A stretch of DNA of 64,000 nucleotides from Pseudanabaena biceps. Its GTDB lineage: Bacteria > Cyanobacteriota > Cyanobacteriia > Pseudanabaenales > Pseudanabaenaceae. Positions 16,701-25,122 of the stretch are shown piece by piece. The DNA is taken from the NCBI GenBank assembly GCA_013361095.1, contig JAATWA010000003.1:1-64000 (forward strand), read 5' to 3'. A model generated the notes under the pieces. That model did not search any database, was not told the origin of the DNA, and saw only the letters and a program-made list of their open reading frames with translations. Made by a program: the position numbers and the translations under genes. How positions within the stretch are numbered: the first letter of the stretch is position 1; every line of letters begins with the position of its first letter.

Positions 16701-16951
16701 TATAGCAAAAGCAACTCAGCCACTAACTCACTAAAATCTATATCGATGCCATTGCGTTGTAAATCTAGGATCTGTTGTTGCACATCTAGTCTTAGCTGCT
16801 TGGGTAAATAGGTCATTGACGCGACATAGTTTTTATTAGATTTTTTACCCTTAACCCTCTCCGTTGTATCTGGTGTTGATGGTAAAGATTTTTCTGTTGG
16901 TTCGTCTGCAAATAAATTATCAAATGGGTTTGGTTTACTTTTGCCTTTCAT
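16616..16951 (-). CDS. RHH-type partition partner (ParB/ParG-like)
   Basis: 111 aa: an unstructured basic N-terminal half (MKGKSKPNPF..., TTERVKGKKSNKNY) then a strand-helix-helix C-terminus (SMTYLPKQLRLDVQQQILDL...FSELVAELLLLYLDIQ). That layout is typical of the small centromere-binding proteins of type Ib par systems: a flexible arm that stimulates ParA and an RHH dimer that binds DNA. Its start overlaps the parA stop by ATGA. Confidence 0.7.
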   Translation of the reverse strand: MKGKSKPNPFDNLFADEPTEKSLPSTPDTTERVKGKKSNKNYVASMTYLPKQLRLDVQQQILDLQRNGIDIDFSELVAELLLLYLDIQKGNSSDSRIAEFLDSLQSRYSES

Positions 16952-17559
16952 AGCTCATTCCCCACTGCAAGATAATCAGACCATGCAATACCGCTATTAC
17001 TGACTTTGCGCCCGTTGCTATCTCTTGCTTGATGGACTAAACAACCATTTGTAGCTGCAATTTCGTAGGCAGAGTAAAGCCTGATTTGGTTTTTAAATAT
17101 AGGGATACCTTGGTTTGATAGACTTTCTGTTGCCATTTCTCCGACTTTGCGCGATGGAGAAACCATAGTTAGCAATACTTTAAAGTTATTGGCTTTAGCA
17201 TCCTTGAGAATTTTGATCGTTTTGATTAATGCTCGTAAGCTGATCGCATCAGGTTTAGTGGGAAGTATCAGTAAATCTGTGTCCCTTGCCAATATTTTTA
17301 GAGAGTCATCGCTAGGGGCTGCGGCGGTATCGACAACAATATGATCGGGTTTGTGACTGGTTAAATATTTTCTAGCATCAGCGATCGCCACAACTTCAAA
17401 GGGTAAACCGTCACCCGCCCTAGCCCAATCAAGACTAGATTGGTTCATGTCTCCATCGATAAGGGCAGTTTTGCCACGCATTGCGAGACACGCTGCTATA
17501 TGAATACTCGAAACTGTTTTACCTACACCGCCTTTAAGTGAGGTTATGGTGACTCGCAT
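16948..17559 (-). CDS. parA: ParA partition ATPase (type Ib, short)
   Basis: 203 aa with deviant Walker A SLKGGVGKT (signature Lys9, Lys14), switch I LIDGDMNQSS, and HIVVDTAAAP as Walker B. No N-terminal DNA-binding domain, so type Ib. With the RHH partner it moves plasmid copies apart on the nucleoid. It is distinct from the par operon at 32036, so the window contains two par systems, as expected of fused replicons. Confidence 0.88.
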   Translation of the reverse strand: MRVTITSLKGGVGKTVSSIHIAACLAMRGKTALIDGDMNQSSLDWARAGDGLPFEVVAIADARKYLTSHKPDHIVVDTAAAPSDDSLKILARDTDLLILPTKPDAISLRALIKTIKILKDAKANNFKVLLTMVSPSRKVGEMATESLSNQGIPIFKNQIRLYSAYEIAATNGCLVHQARDSNGRKVSNSGIAWSDYLAVGNEL

Positions 17560-17595
17560 TGCTTTACCAAGATTGGGAAGTGATGAAAAATTAGC

Positions 17596-17655
17596 AGATA
17601 TCTGGCCTGACTGAATACTCAGATATCTGGATATCTAGCAATCTGGATATTTAAC
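17596..17655. promoter_or_regulatory. Operator/centromere repeats upstream of parA2
   Basis: AGATATCTGG at 17596-17605 and 17621-17630, then ATATCTAG and CTGGATAT to about 17650, between the parA start (17559) and unrelated sequence. The remaining 17656-17875 shows no gene; it is AT-rich and ends in the terminator of the 17922 gene. Confidence 0.6.
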
Positions 17656-17875
17656 AAAGCTAGTAGCGATCGCTATTTAGACATAATTCTTACTGCCTAA
17701 CCCGATTGGAATTTAGATCTACTGCAAGATACAGAGCAGTTTATGTACTTGGATAGAAGAAACATCATAAAAAACTGAGTAATGTTAATAACAGCAAAAA
17801 GGCGCTTCCAACACTAGAATTCATCAACAATAGATGACCTAAGTAGTAAGGCAGCACACAACATATAAAAATTAA

Positions 17876-17923
17876 AAGCCAGTCACATTGTAGGCATCTA
17901 AGAATTGCCTCTGTGACTGGCTT
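17876..17923 (-). terminator. Terminator of the 63-aa membrane-protein gene
   Basis: AAGCCAGTCACA (17876-17887) and TGTGACTGGCTT (17912-17923) form a 12-bp stem immediately downstream of the stop codon on the minus strand, followed by T-rich sequence on that strand. Confidence 0.7.
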
Positions 17924-18113
17924 AAATTTTGCTTTTAATTATGGGTTCCGTACAATCAGCACCCCTTAAACGTACTTCATCACCATTAGGCAAAGATCGA
18001 ACGCACCAAATCATACCTTTAGGGTTAGTTACGCTGTTATAGGCAAAGATAGTGCCAATGACTAGAACGACTGTAAGAATGATTAATTGCCAGGTTGAAT
18101 ATTTTCTTTGCAT
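17922..18113 (-). CDS. Small single-pass membrane protein (63 aa), third family member
   Basis: One transmembrane segment (about residues 10-25, IILTVVLVIGTIFAY) and a short outer domain with two cysteines (WCVRSLPNGDEVRLRGADC). The layout and spacing resemble the 66-aa pair at 6131 and 7517. Two short dyads upstream (ATAGGGTTC at 18192-18200 with GAACCCTAT at 18224-18232) may be regulatory. Function unknown. Confidence 0.55.
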   Translation of the reverse strand: MQRKYSTWQLIILTVVLVIGTIFAYNSVTNPKGMIWCVRSLPNGDEVRLRGADCTEPIIKSKI

Positions 18114-18285
18114 TGGTTTTAGCCTAGCTATGGGTTGGTGACACTAAAAACTAGGTTGTTTGCAACTGATACACAACTGTAATCGGACTCTATAGGGTTC
18201 CTAGATTCACAGGAGTATAGATAGAACCCTATGGGTGCAATTTTACGCCTCTAGGTTATACGGGTGCGATCGCCCTAGAGTATAT

Positions 18286-18468
18286 CGGGTATGGCAACGA
18301 TTCGTGTAAAACTGTATCACGACAGGCTTAAGATGTAGATATAGCAATGTTTTCAGAGATTTGCTTTTTGCAGCCTTGATTGACAATCTTAGAACGTAAG
18401 AATGCGGGTTTGAGCCATACTAAAGCTAGAGAAAAAGCCTTCATGATACAAAATTGCATGAATCGTTG
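18286..18468. mobile_element. MITE-B arm, left copy (truncated)
   Basis: 183 bp matching 19578-19760 in inverted orientation. The outer end is CGGGTATGGCAACGATTC. The inner end stops at GAATCGTTG without the last ~9 bp (TCATACCCG) present in the right copy, and instead joins the resolvase fragment. Ends starting CGGG and about 37 bp long are compatible with a Tn3-like origin (inference). Confidence 0.65.
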
Positions 18469-18718
18469 CTTCCTTTCAATGATGGGTGCGATACACCAGA
18501 TGGAACGGGAACTTCGGGCTGAACGTGCTTCTGCTGGTCGTGCTTCTGCTAAAGCTAGAGGTAGAACTGGAGGTCGTCCGCGAACTGATGCTACAAAATT
18601 GGAGAATGCCAGAATCTTATATGAGAACTCAGGGAAGTCAGTGGCTGAGGTATGCGAAATAGCTGGTGTTGGAAGGCGAGTATTCTTTACTTATTTGGCT
18701 GAAAAGCGCACTGAATAA
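18469..18718 (+). pseudogene. C-terminal fragment of a Tn3-type resolvase
   Basis: From LSMMGAIHQMERELRAERASAG through KARGRTGGRPR to a helix-turn-helix (SVAEVCEIAGVGRRVFFTYL), this is the end of a Tn3-family serine resolvase. The catalytic N-terminal domain with its serine is missing and is replaced by MITE-B sequence. The frame extends back into the MITE to 18380 but that part is not resolvase. Confidence 0.75.
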
Positions 18719-18910
18719 AGATTTAGTCTTAGTTAAGATGCACTCAAAACAGTTTAATCAGAAAAGATTGCCTTCTAAAATAATAATTCTGAAAAGCTTT
18801 CAGAGAAACGGTTTCAAGCTTAGCGTACGATTTTTTCCGAATTCCCCGTTTGCCCCTAAAGGCTCTGAATAGGACTTTTCGGATGCTTGAGTACCTAAGT
18901 ACCTAAGTAT

Positions 18911-19120
18911 TTGAGTAAGTCATCCCAAAAAACACCCACAAAAACAGCAAAAACGATCGCCCCTGGAGTGGGAACGATCGCTAAAGTAAACTGGAAGAAT
19001 TTTATTAGTGAATTTCCTGGCAAAACGATCGATGAGCTTTGCGAGATTGCTAGGGAACTTTACCCGGATCGCCCCTTGAAATTAATGAGAGACAGTATCA
19101 ATCGGGCAAAGAAGCGTTAA
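18911..19120 (+). CDS. Small basic hypothetical protein (69 aa)
   Basis: TTG start at 18911, preceded by short tandem repeats (GTACCTAA twice, then GTATTTGA). Lys-rich N-terminus (SKSSQKTPTKTAKT) and a helical C-terminal part (FPGKTIDELCEIARELYPDRPLKLMRDSI). Small and basic, so DNA binding is possible. Passenger of the MITE-B-bounded segment. No family recognised. Confidence 0.4.
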   Translation: MSKSSQKTPTKTAKTIAPGVGTIAKVNWKNFISEFPGKTIDELCEIARELYPDRPLKLMRDSINRAKKR

Positions 19121-19145
19121 CAGGAATCCTTCGATCGCTTCTGCC

Positions 19146-19472
19146 TTACTGCCCGTCCTTAATTCCTTGCCAGAATAACTGCTCCTGGGAAAGTAGCCGA
19201 CTTTCGTAAGCGTTGAGAATAATTCGGGCTTTGTTAATTGAACTGCCATCCGAGTTAGGGTTAGCGATCGTTTCCCTTGCCCTGGTGACGTAATCCGGTT
19301 CAGCAGGAGTGATCGCTTCCACGATCGCCGGGGGGTTGCACATATAGGAAAGGTCAATTATGCGCCCACGCAATTCGATAAAGCAAAAGGGATCAGTTAT
19401 ACGATCAGCATTAGCTGGCATTGCTGGAATTAATGAAGCTGCTACGAGTGAAGCGATCACAATATTTTTCAT
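19146..19472 (-). CDS. Secreted small protein (108 aa)
   Basis: Clear signal peptide (MKNIVIASLVAASLIPAMPANA) with cleavage expected after ANA. The mature part has two cysteines (DPFCFIEL, YMCNPP) and a helical C-terminus. Exported, function unknown. It lies inside the 18286-19760 inverted-repeat segment, so it is probably cargo. Confidence 0.6.
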   Translation of the reverse strand: MKNIVIASLVAASLIPAMPANADRITDPFCFIELRGRIIDLSYMCNPPAIVEAITPAEPDYVTRARETIANPNSDGSSINKARIILNAYESRLLSQEQLFWQGIKDGQ

Positions 19473-19568
19473 TTTTTTGCACGAAATATTTATTTAACCT
19501 AAGTTGCCACCCAAGAACTAACACTTAGAGCAATGAGAAAGAGCATAACCTTAAGTTCAAAACCTTTA

Positions 19569-19760
19569 CGGGTATGACAACGATTCATGCAATTTTGTAT
19601 CATGAAGGCTTTTTCTCTAGCTTTAGTATGGCTCAAACCCGCATTCTTACGTTCTAAGATTGTCAATCAAGGCTGCAAAAAGCAAATCTCTGAAAACATT
19701 GCTATATCTACATCTTAAGCCTGTCGTGATACAGTTTTACACGAATCGTTGCCATACCCG
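19569..19760. mobile_element. MITE-B, right copy (complete, 192 bp)
   Basis: Both ends read CGGGTATG-CAACGATTC inwards, giving imperfect ~37-bp terminal inverted repeats. No coding capacity. With the left copy it encloses 1.1 kb holding a resolvase fragment and two small genes. Its outer end cuts the 5' end off the gene at 19761. Confidence 0.7.
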
Positions 19761-20428
19761 CCGATCGGCAAAGGTTAACCAAACTCGAAAATTTCTGGTT
19801 ACTCAAGAATATTGAGCTTCAAACAGCCAGAACCAGACGGCGCATTGAGGCGATCGTGAGTGGTGAGGTTTGGGCAGCAGACTTAGGAACCCGATTGGCC
19901 AAACTGCGATATTTCCGATCGTTGGGTGTACTGGAGATGGTAGACAGCGGCGCGATCGTTCCTGATAACCAACTGGAACCGCTCAGAGAAAGGGCAAGAG
20001 ACAGGAGAGGTAAAGCAGTCACCCTTGGCTTATCCCCTGGCAAGGAAACCGCGCCCCAATGGTTTGGGAGAATCGTGGAAGCTCACTTAGGAATAAGGAT
20101 CTGCCGGGGTCTTAATGCGATCAGCGCTGAATTTCGCTCGCCGGAAACAGATCCACTTTTTGATTTTGTGGCGCTCCGATTGTCCTGGAAATTGGAATGG
20201 GAATCAAATGCAGAAATTCCCCGCGAGGAAGTACATCAAACCCATACACCGCAAGGCGTAGAGGTTCATACCACCCAGTTGAATTTAACTAATACTGATT
20301 CAAGTGGGTGGTATAGCACTCAAACCCATACACCGCAAGGCGTAGAGCCTGTTTCGTCTGGGGAATTTCTGCAACCCAAAAACCAGCCGGAAACAGAACC
20401 ATCGGAACCGATACCCGCTAACCAGTGA
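19761..20428 (+). pseudogene. 5'-truncated gene of unknown function
   Basis: The frame is open from the MITE-B edge (ADRQRLTKLENFWLLKNIELQTARTRR...) to 20428; the GTG at 19856 is only an internal start. The N-terminal part is helical and basic, the middle mentions WFGRIVEAHLGI, and the C-terminal third is Thr/Pro/Gln-rich with QTHTPQGVE twice, encoded by an exact duplicate of about 25 bp. Probably a plasmid protein that lost its start when the element inserted. Confidence 0.55.
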
Positions 20429-20613
20429 AAAGGGCGCTCGGTTTGGGTTAACTCCCTTCAAATCCACGGCACGATCGAAAATGAACCCTACCCAACGCCT
20501 ATAAATGGAGTCTGGAGGGTGTGGGTGAGGACTCAACATGGTTCAAAATCGATCGAATTAAGTGATTTGAATTTTGAACCAGTAACGATCGCCGCCTAAC
20601 CCAAGCATAGAAA

Positions 20614-20650
20614 AAGCCGCGATCGTTTTAGAAGGGTAAAAACGCGGCTT
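20614..20650. terminator. Hairpin terminator
   Basis: AAGCCGCG (20614-20621) and CGCGGCTT (20643-20650) with A/T runs on both sides, between the truncated gene and the DUF4331 gene. It would end transcription from the left. Confidence 0.6.
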
Positions 20651-20727
20651 ATTGCGGTTTGTAACAATCACGACTATCGCTAGTAAGCAATAGCGTATAA
20701 TGTGCATGCCTATATCATTACTAGTAT

Positions 20728-21915
20728 ATGCCATTATCTTCCGTAGAGCGATCAGTTCATTGGATGAGAGCAACTCGGGTTTTTCGTACTATAACCACAT
20801 TTTTTGCTATTTTGTTGGTAGTACTAACCTATACACCTCTTCCAGCCCAGGCTTCAGACCATCAAGATACAACTTTTCTGGCCACTAAGCAAACTGCTGC
20901 GGATCTCACGGATCTGTTTGTATTTGAGAGTGCGACAGACCCCAACAAAGTCGTTTTAGCGATGGATTTTGACCCTCTTATTGCTGCTGGTACGAGTAGG
21001 GCGTTTGATCCCAGTGTTCTCTATCAATTCAAGATTGACAACACAGGTGACAATGTTGAAGATGTCGTAATTCAATTCAAGTTCAATGGCACAGGTGCTG
21101 TTACCGTGTATGGTCCAAGTTCGCCTGGCAAAGTAGGAACACAGTCTACTTTGGTGGCACAAAGTGGCTCAGGATCAATTAACTCAACATTCACCACCCC
21201 TAACAATCTCAAGGTTTTTGCTGGACTTCGTAAAGACCCATTCTTTTTTGATCTAGAGCAGTTCTTTAAGATCATCCCAGATCGGAACTATACTCTCCAA
21301 CCTAATCCTAGCCCTCCCTTTACAGTTCTTACTTTTAGACCAGCAGGTCAAGCACAAGACACCCTAGCTACATTTAATGTCCACTCAATTGTAGTTGAGT
21401 TACCCAGAAATTTGCTAGGTACTGGCAAAATTGGGGCTTGGATCACAACTAGTGTAAAAACTCCCAGACTTCCAGAAGGAACATTTGCTCAGATTGAGCG
21501 TTTAGCAGTTCCAGCCCTGAATGAACTTTTTATGGACTTTAATGCTCATAGTAATAGTAATATTCAGACACCAATAGCAGACGCGGCTAATCAATCTCAA
21601 TTCATTAGAAATTTTATAACTGCGATTGGCCGTCCTCAAGGAATAGCTGATGCTGTTATTTCAGTAGCAATTCCTGATGTGATCAAAGCGGATTTATCTA
21701 AACCAACTGGTAGTTATTTTGGTACTCAGTTAGGCAACAACTTTGGTGGCAGAAGACCAACAGATGATGTAATTGATGTTACAGCATCTGTTGTCTTTGG
21801 TAGTGCAGTTACAGGGATTACTACACAGACATATCCAGGGCTTACTACCGATAATGTTGGTCCAAATAATGCCAACTTTCTTACCGCTTTCCCTTATTTA
21901 GGTAATCCTTTGTAG
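20728..21915 (+). CDS. DUF4331-family exported protein
   Basis: 395 aa. A long N-region with a hydrophobic core (TITTFFAILLVVLTYTPLPAQA) is a signal peptide; SDHQDTTFLATKQTAADLTDLFVF is the typical DUF4331 beginning and DPSVLYQFKIDNTGDNVEDVVIQF its beta-rich continuation. Proteins of this family are found outside the cytoplasm and their biochemical role is not established. It is followed after 5 bp by the TPR gene and then a metal transporter, suggesting a function in metal handling (inference). Confidence 0.8.
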   Translation: MPLSSVERSVHWMRATRVFRTITTFFAILLVVLTYTPLPAQASDHQDTTFLATKQTAADLTDLFVFESATDPNKVVLAMDFDPLIAAGTSRAFDPSVLYQFKIDNTGDNVEDVVIQFKFNGTGAVTVYGPSSPGKVGTQSTLVAQSGSGSINSTFTTPNNLKVFAGLRKDPFFFDLEQFFKIIPDRNYTLQPNPSPPFTVLTFRPAGQAQDTLATFNVHSIVVELPRNLLGTGKIGAWITTSVKTPRLPEGTFAQIERLAVPALNELFMDFNAHSNSNIQTPIADAANQSQFIRNFITAIGRPQGIADAVISVAIPDVIKADLSKPTGSYFGTQLGNNFGGRRPTDDVIDVTASVVFGSAVTGITTQTYPGLTTDNVGPNNANFLTAFPYLGNPL

Positions 21916-21920
21916 GAGTT

Positions 21921-23288
21921 ATGCGGCTACAAATACTATGGGTGTTAGTTGTAACTGGCCTGCTGGTTCTACTAAATCCCCCGAATACACAAGCGCTAAG
22001 TTTAAACTACACCAATAGATTTGTAGGCATAAATTCCGCTGTTGTGCAATTGCTGACAGTTAAACCTGACCAGATATTACCAGTTCAGCATTCACAATTA
22101 GTATTTCCTGATTATTTAGAGCGATCGCACATTATCAGCGTTTATGAGGAAAAGGTTGTCCAATCTCCCGATTCCTCATTCTTCCTGCGGTTGTTAGCGG
22201 ATCAATATTTGAAACGCTTTCGAGAAATAGCAGATATAGAAGACGTGTTACGTGCAGAACAAGCTGCCCGTAAATCCCTCGAACTACAGCCACACAATAA
22301 TCAAGTTTCTTCTATGCTCTTGGCATCAGCTTTATTATCCCAACATCAGTTTCAAGAAGCTTTAAATGTGATCAATGATGTAGCTGGAGAAAATCCCAGT
22401 ATCATTTCCCTCAAAGCATCAATTCAGATGGAATTGGGTGACTATAAAGCAACTCACCAACTATTGCAGAAACTTGATCAAGAAACATCAGATTCTGGTA
22501 AAAACGCAGTTTTAGCCCGTTACTTAGAATTAACTGGTAATCTTTCCTCAGCACAGCAAATACTAGATGAGTCTATGCAGGAAATGGACTCCTTCTACAC
22601 AAATCCAGCCGAAACCCGTGCTTGGTTTCATGTGCGGACTGGTGATCTTGCTTTTGCCTCTGGAGATTTTACCCTGTCTGAGCAACGATATCGGGAAGCT
22701 CTTGAGCTTTTCCCCCGACATATAGCTGCGTTTACAGGTTTGGCTCGTCTCTATGCAGCACAGCACCGCTGGCAAGAAGCTCTAAATGTCGCCAATCAAG
22801 GTATAGAACTGATGCCGTTAGTAGAAACCCTCTCTTACAAAGCAGATGCTCAAATAGCTCTGGGGGATAAGGAAGGTGCCACTGAGACTGAAGATTTGAT
22901 CGGGGTAGTAGCTTATCTGAGCAAGGTTAAAGGCATCTATGACCGCGCTCTGGCAGTCTACTATACCGAACACGGGACTCATTTACCAGAAGCTCTAGAA
23001 ATTGCTCGTAGTGAAGTAGCTGTAAGGGATGATATCTATGCAGAGGATACTTTGGCTTGGGCTGCTGCGGCTAATGGGCAATGGCAAGAAGCGGAAGAGG
23101 CTGCACAAAGGGCAACTCGCTATGGGACTGAGGATGCCTTGGTACAATTTCATGCTGGTATGATTGCGCTGCACTTGGGCAACAGTGAAGAAGCGATTAA
23201 GCGATTAACTCAAGCTGTTGACCTCAATCCTCAATTTCATCATAAATATGCTGATGAAGCGCGTCAGGCGATTTTGGATTTGGGATAA
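21921..23288 (+). CDS. Exported TPR-repeat protein
   Basis: 455 aa with a signal peptide (MRLQILWVLVVTGLLVLLNPPNTQA). Several tetratricopeptide repeats follow, for example AARKSLELQPHNNQVSSMLL, YREALELFPRHIAAFTGLARLY, AIKRLTQAVDLNPQFHHKY. Likely a protein-protein scaffold in the periplasm or at the outer surface. It begins 5 bp after the DUF4331 gene and is followed by the transporter, consistent with one operon. Confidence 0.8.
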   Translation: MRLQILWVLVVTGLLVLLNPPNTQALSLNYTNRFVGINSAVVQLLTVKPDQILPVQHSQLVFPDYLERSHIISVYEEKVVQSPDSSFFLRLLADQYLKRFREIADIEDVLRAEQAARKSLELQPHNNQVSSMLLASALLSQHQFQEALNVINDVAGENPSIISLKASIQMELGDYKATHQLLQKLDQETSDSGKNAVLARYLELTGNLSSAQQILDESMQEMDSFYTNPAETRAWFHVRTGDLAFASGDFTLSEQRYREALELFPRHIAAFTGLARLYAAQHRWQEALNVANQGIELMPLVETLSYKADAQIALGDKEGATETEDLIGVVAYLSKVKGIYDRALAVYYTEHGTHLPEALEIARSEVAVRDDIYAEDTLAWAAAANGQWQEAEEAAQRATRYGTEDALVQFHAGMIALHLGNSEEAIKRLTQAVDLNPQFHHKYADEARQAILDLG

Positions 23289-23344
23289 GAGAATGATTTT
23301 TGTCTTACATTTAATTACACCTACCTACTTATCACGAGTGCTTT

Positions 23345-24853
23345 ATGAAAAAGCTATTACATCAGTTTTTATGCAGCATTGCAATTTTAGCCATAAGTTT
23401 TCTGTGGATGCCAAAGGCTGATGCCCATCCCTTGGGCAATTTTACTATCAATCACTATGCAGGAGTTGAGGTGAAACAGAATGGTGTGGGGATTGATTAT
23501 GTTCTAGATATGGCAGAAATTCCGGCTTTTCAGGAGATTAATCATTTAGATATCAATCGCAATCGCAAAGCTGATTCTGTAGAGATAGTTGAATACCCGT
23601 CCCAAAAATGTAATGAGGTAAAATCACACTTAGAACTGTTAATTAATAAACGGTCTTCTGTACTTTCTTTGGTAAATTCGGCTGTTGAATTTCCTCCAGG
23701 TGTAGGAGGATTGTCTACGCTGCGCTTGAGTTGTAATTTTCAAGGGTCAGCGCAATTAATAGAGGCGAATCAATTAGTTGAATTTGAGGATAAGTTATAT
23801 CCACAACGCTTAGGCTGGCGGGAAATTACTGTGACTACAAATGGTGTTCCCATTCAAGGTAATTTTAACTCGAAGAGTATTAGTAACCGCTTGAGAGATT
23901 ATCCTAATGATTTACTCAGCAGTCCTCTTGAGCAAAGTCGGATTTCTTTGAAACTCAATCCATCTGTGATATCAAATCAGCCAAAACTTCCACTATCTGA
24001 ACAATTATCCAATCGCTCAGATAATGTTTTGACAGGAAGAAGCAACGATATCTTCACTAGTTTAATTACCCAGGAAAATCAGAATTTCTTGACTATCCTC
24101 ATAGCTTTAGCGATCGCTTTTTTATGGGGTGGTTTACACGCTCTTTCTCCTGGTCATGGCAAAACAGTAGTTGGTGCTTATTTGGTAGGTTCTCGTAGTA
24201 ATGCTCAACACGCCATATTTTTAGGGCTAGTGATGACTATTACTCATACGGCTGGCATTTTTGCTCTGGGATTAGTCACACTTGGCACATCTCAGTTTAT
24301 TTTGACAGAGCAACTTTACCCTTGGTTAAGCATCCTTTCTGGAATTATGGTGACAGTAATAGGACTGAATTTGTTGATGAGTCGCTGGCGAAATAATCAG
24401 GGTTCTCATACCCATGATCATGTACATGATCATCATCACAGCCATGATGAACATGATGTTCATCACAGCCATGATGAACATCATCATCACCATGATCATC
24501 ACCATTCCCATCTATCTCCTCCGAATGAAGGTTCTATGAAATGGTCTAGTCTGTTGGCGTTGGGGATTTCTGGCGGTTTGTTACCATGTCCTTCAGCCTT
24601 GGTAGTATTACTGAGTGCGATCGCTTTAGGGCGAATTGGCTTTGGATTAGCGCTAGTGTCGGCTTTTAGTCTAGGTCTAGCCGCAGTATTAACTGGAATC
24701 GGGTTAATGCTAGTCTACGCCAAAGATCGGTTTGAGCATTTACCACTCCAGCTACCTAAAATAAGACTGTTACCAATGGCCAGTGCCTTCTGCATTACTC
24801 TCATTGGTTTAGGTATCACTACACAGGCTTTGCTTGTTCAACCTTGGAAATAA
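23345..24853 (+). CDS. Nickel/cobalt transporter, NicO/RcnA-like, with extracytoplasmic domain
   Basis: 502 aa. Signal peptide (ILAISFLWMPKADA) then HPLGNFTINHY, a hallmark start of the soluble domain of this family. About residues 240-340 hold membrane segments with the motif GGLHALSPGHGKT, followed by a cytoplasmic loop very rich in His and Asp (about 355-392) that should bind metal, then GGLLPCPSALVVLL and further membrane segments. Homologs move Ni or Co, usually outward. Third gene of the DUF4331-TPR operon. Confidence 0.8.
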   Translation: MKKLLHQFLCSIAILAISFLWMPKADAHPLGNFTINHYAGVEVKQNGVGIDYVLDMAEIPAFQEINHLDINRNRKADSVEIVEYPSQKCNEVKSHLELLINKRSSVLSLVNSAVEFPPGVGGLSTLRLSCNFQGSAQLIEANQLVEFEDKLYPQRLGWREITVTTNGVPIQGNFNSKSISNRLRDYPNDLLSSPLEQSRISLKLNPSVISNQPKLPLSEQLSNRSDNVLTGRSNDIFTSLITQENQNFLTILIALAIAFLWGGLHALSPGHGKTVVGAYLVGSRSNAQHAIFLGLVMTITHTAGIFALGLVTLGTSQFILTEQLYPWLSILSGIMVTVIGLNLLMSRWRNNQGSHTHDHVHDHHHSHDEHDVHHSHDEHHHHHDHHHSHLSPPNEGSMKWSSLLALGISGGLLPCPSALVVLLSAIALGRIGFGLALVSAFSLGLAAVLTGIGLMLVYAKDRFEHLPLQLPKIRLLPMASAFCITLIGLGITTQALLVQPWK

Positions 24854-24903
24854 AAGCACAAAAGTTAATCAGAAAATAGAAAATCTCACTTTGAGGACAA
24901 GGT

Positions 24904-25014
24904 ATGAAACGGTTAATCATAATATCTCTGCTAACTGCATTGTGCATAATCGGCTACTTTGAAGTTAATTTGTCAATCGCTGAAAAACTTTTTTGGCTGA
25001 AGTTGAGTCTCTAA
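24904..25014 (+). CDS. Tiny hydrophobic ORF (36 aa), possible remnant
   Basis: ATG 24904, MKRLIIISLLTALCIIGYFEV..., essentially one signal-anchor helix, stop at 25012. It may be the start of a lost exported gene or a small membrane protein ending the operon. No other support. Confidence 0.3.
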   Translation: MKRLIIISLLTALCIIGYFEVNLSIAEKLFWLKLSL

Positions 25015-25122
25015 AATTATCTTGTTCAAGATAGCAGCTTTTGTGAGGTCATATCAAAGTCTGGAATTTTACCAAGAATCTAAATTCAATCAAACGCTAA
25101 AAATAATAACTCCCCAAAAAAA

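Noticed and set aside
24326..24511. Methionine-rich 61-aa minus-strand frame
   Set aside because: Antisense of the His/Asp codons (CAT/GAT) in the metal-transporter loop.
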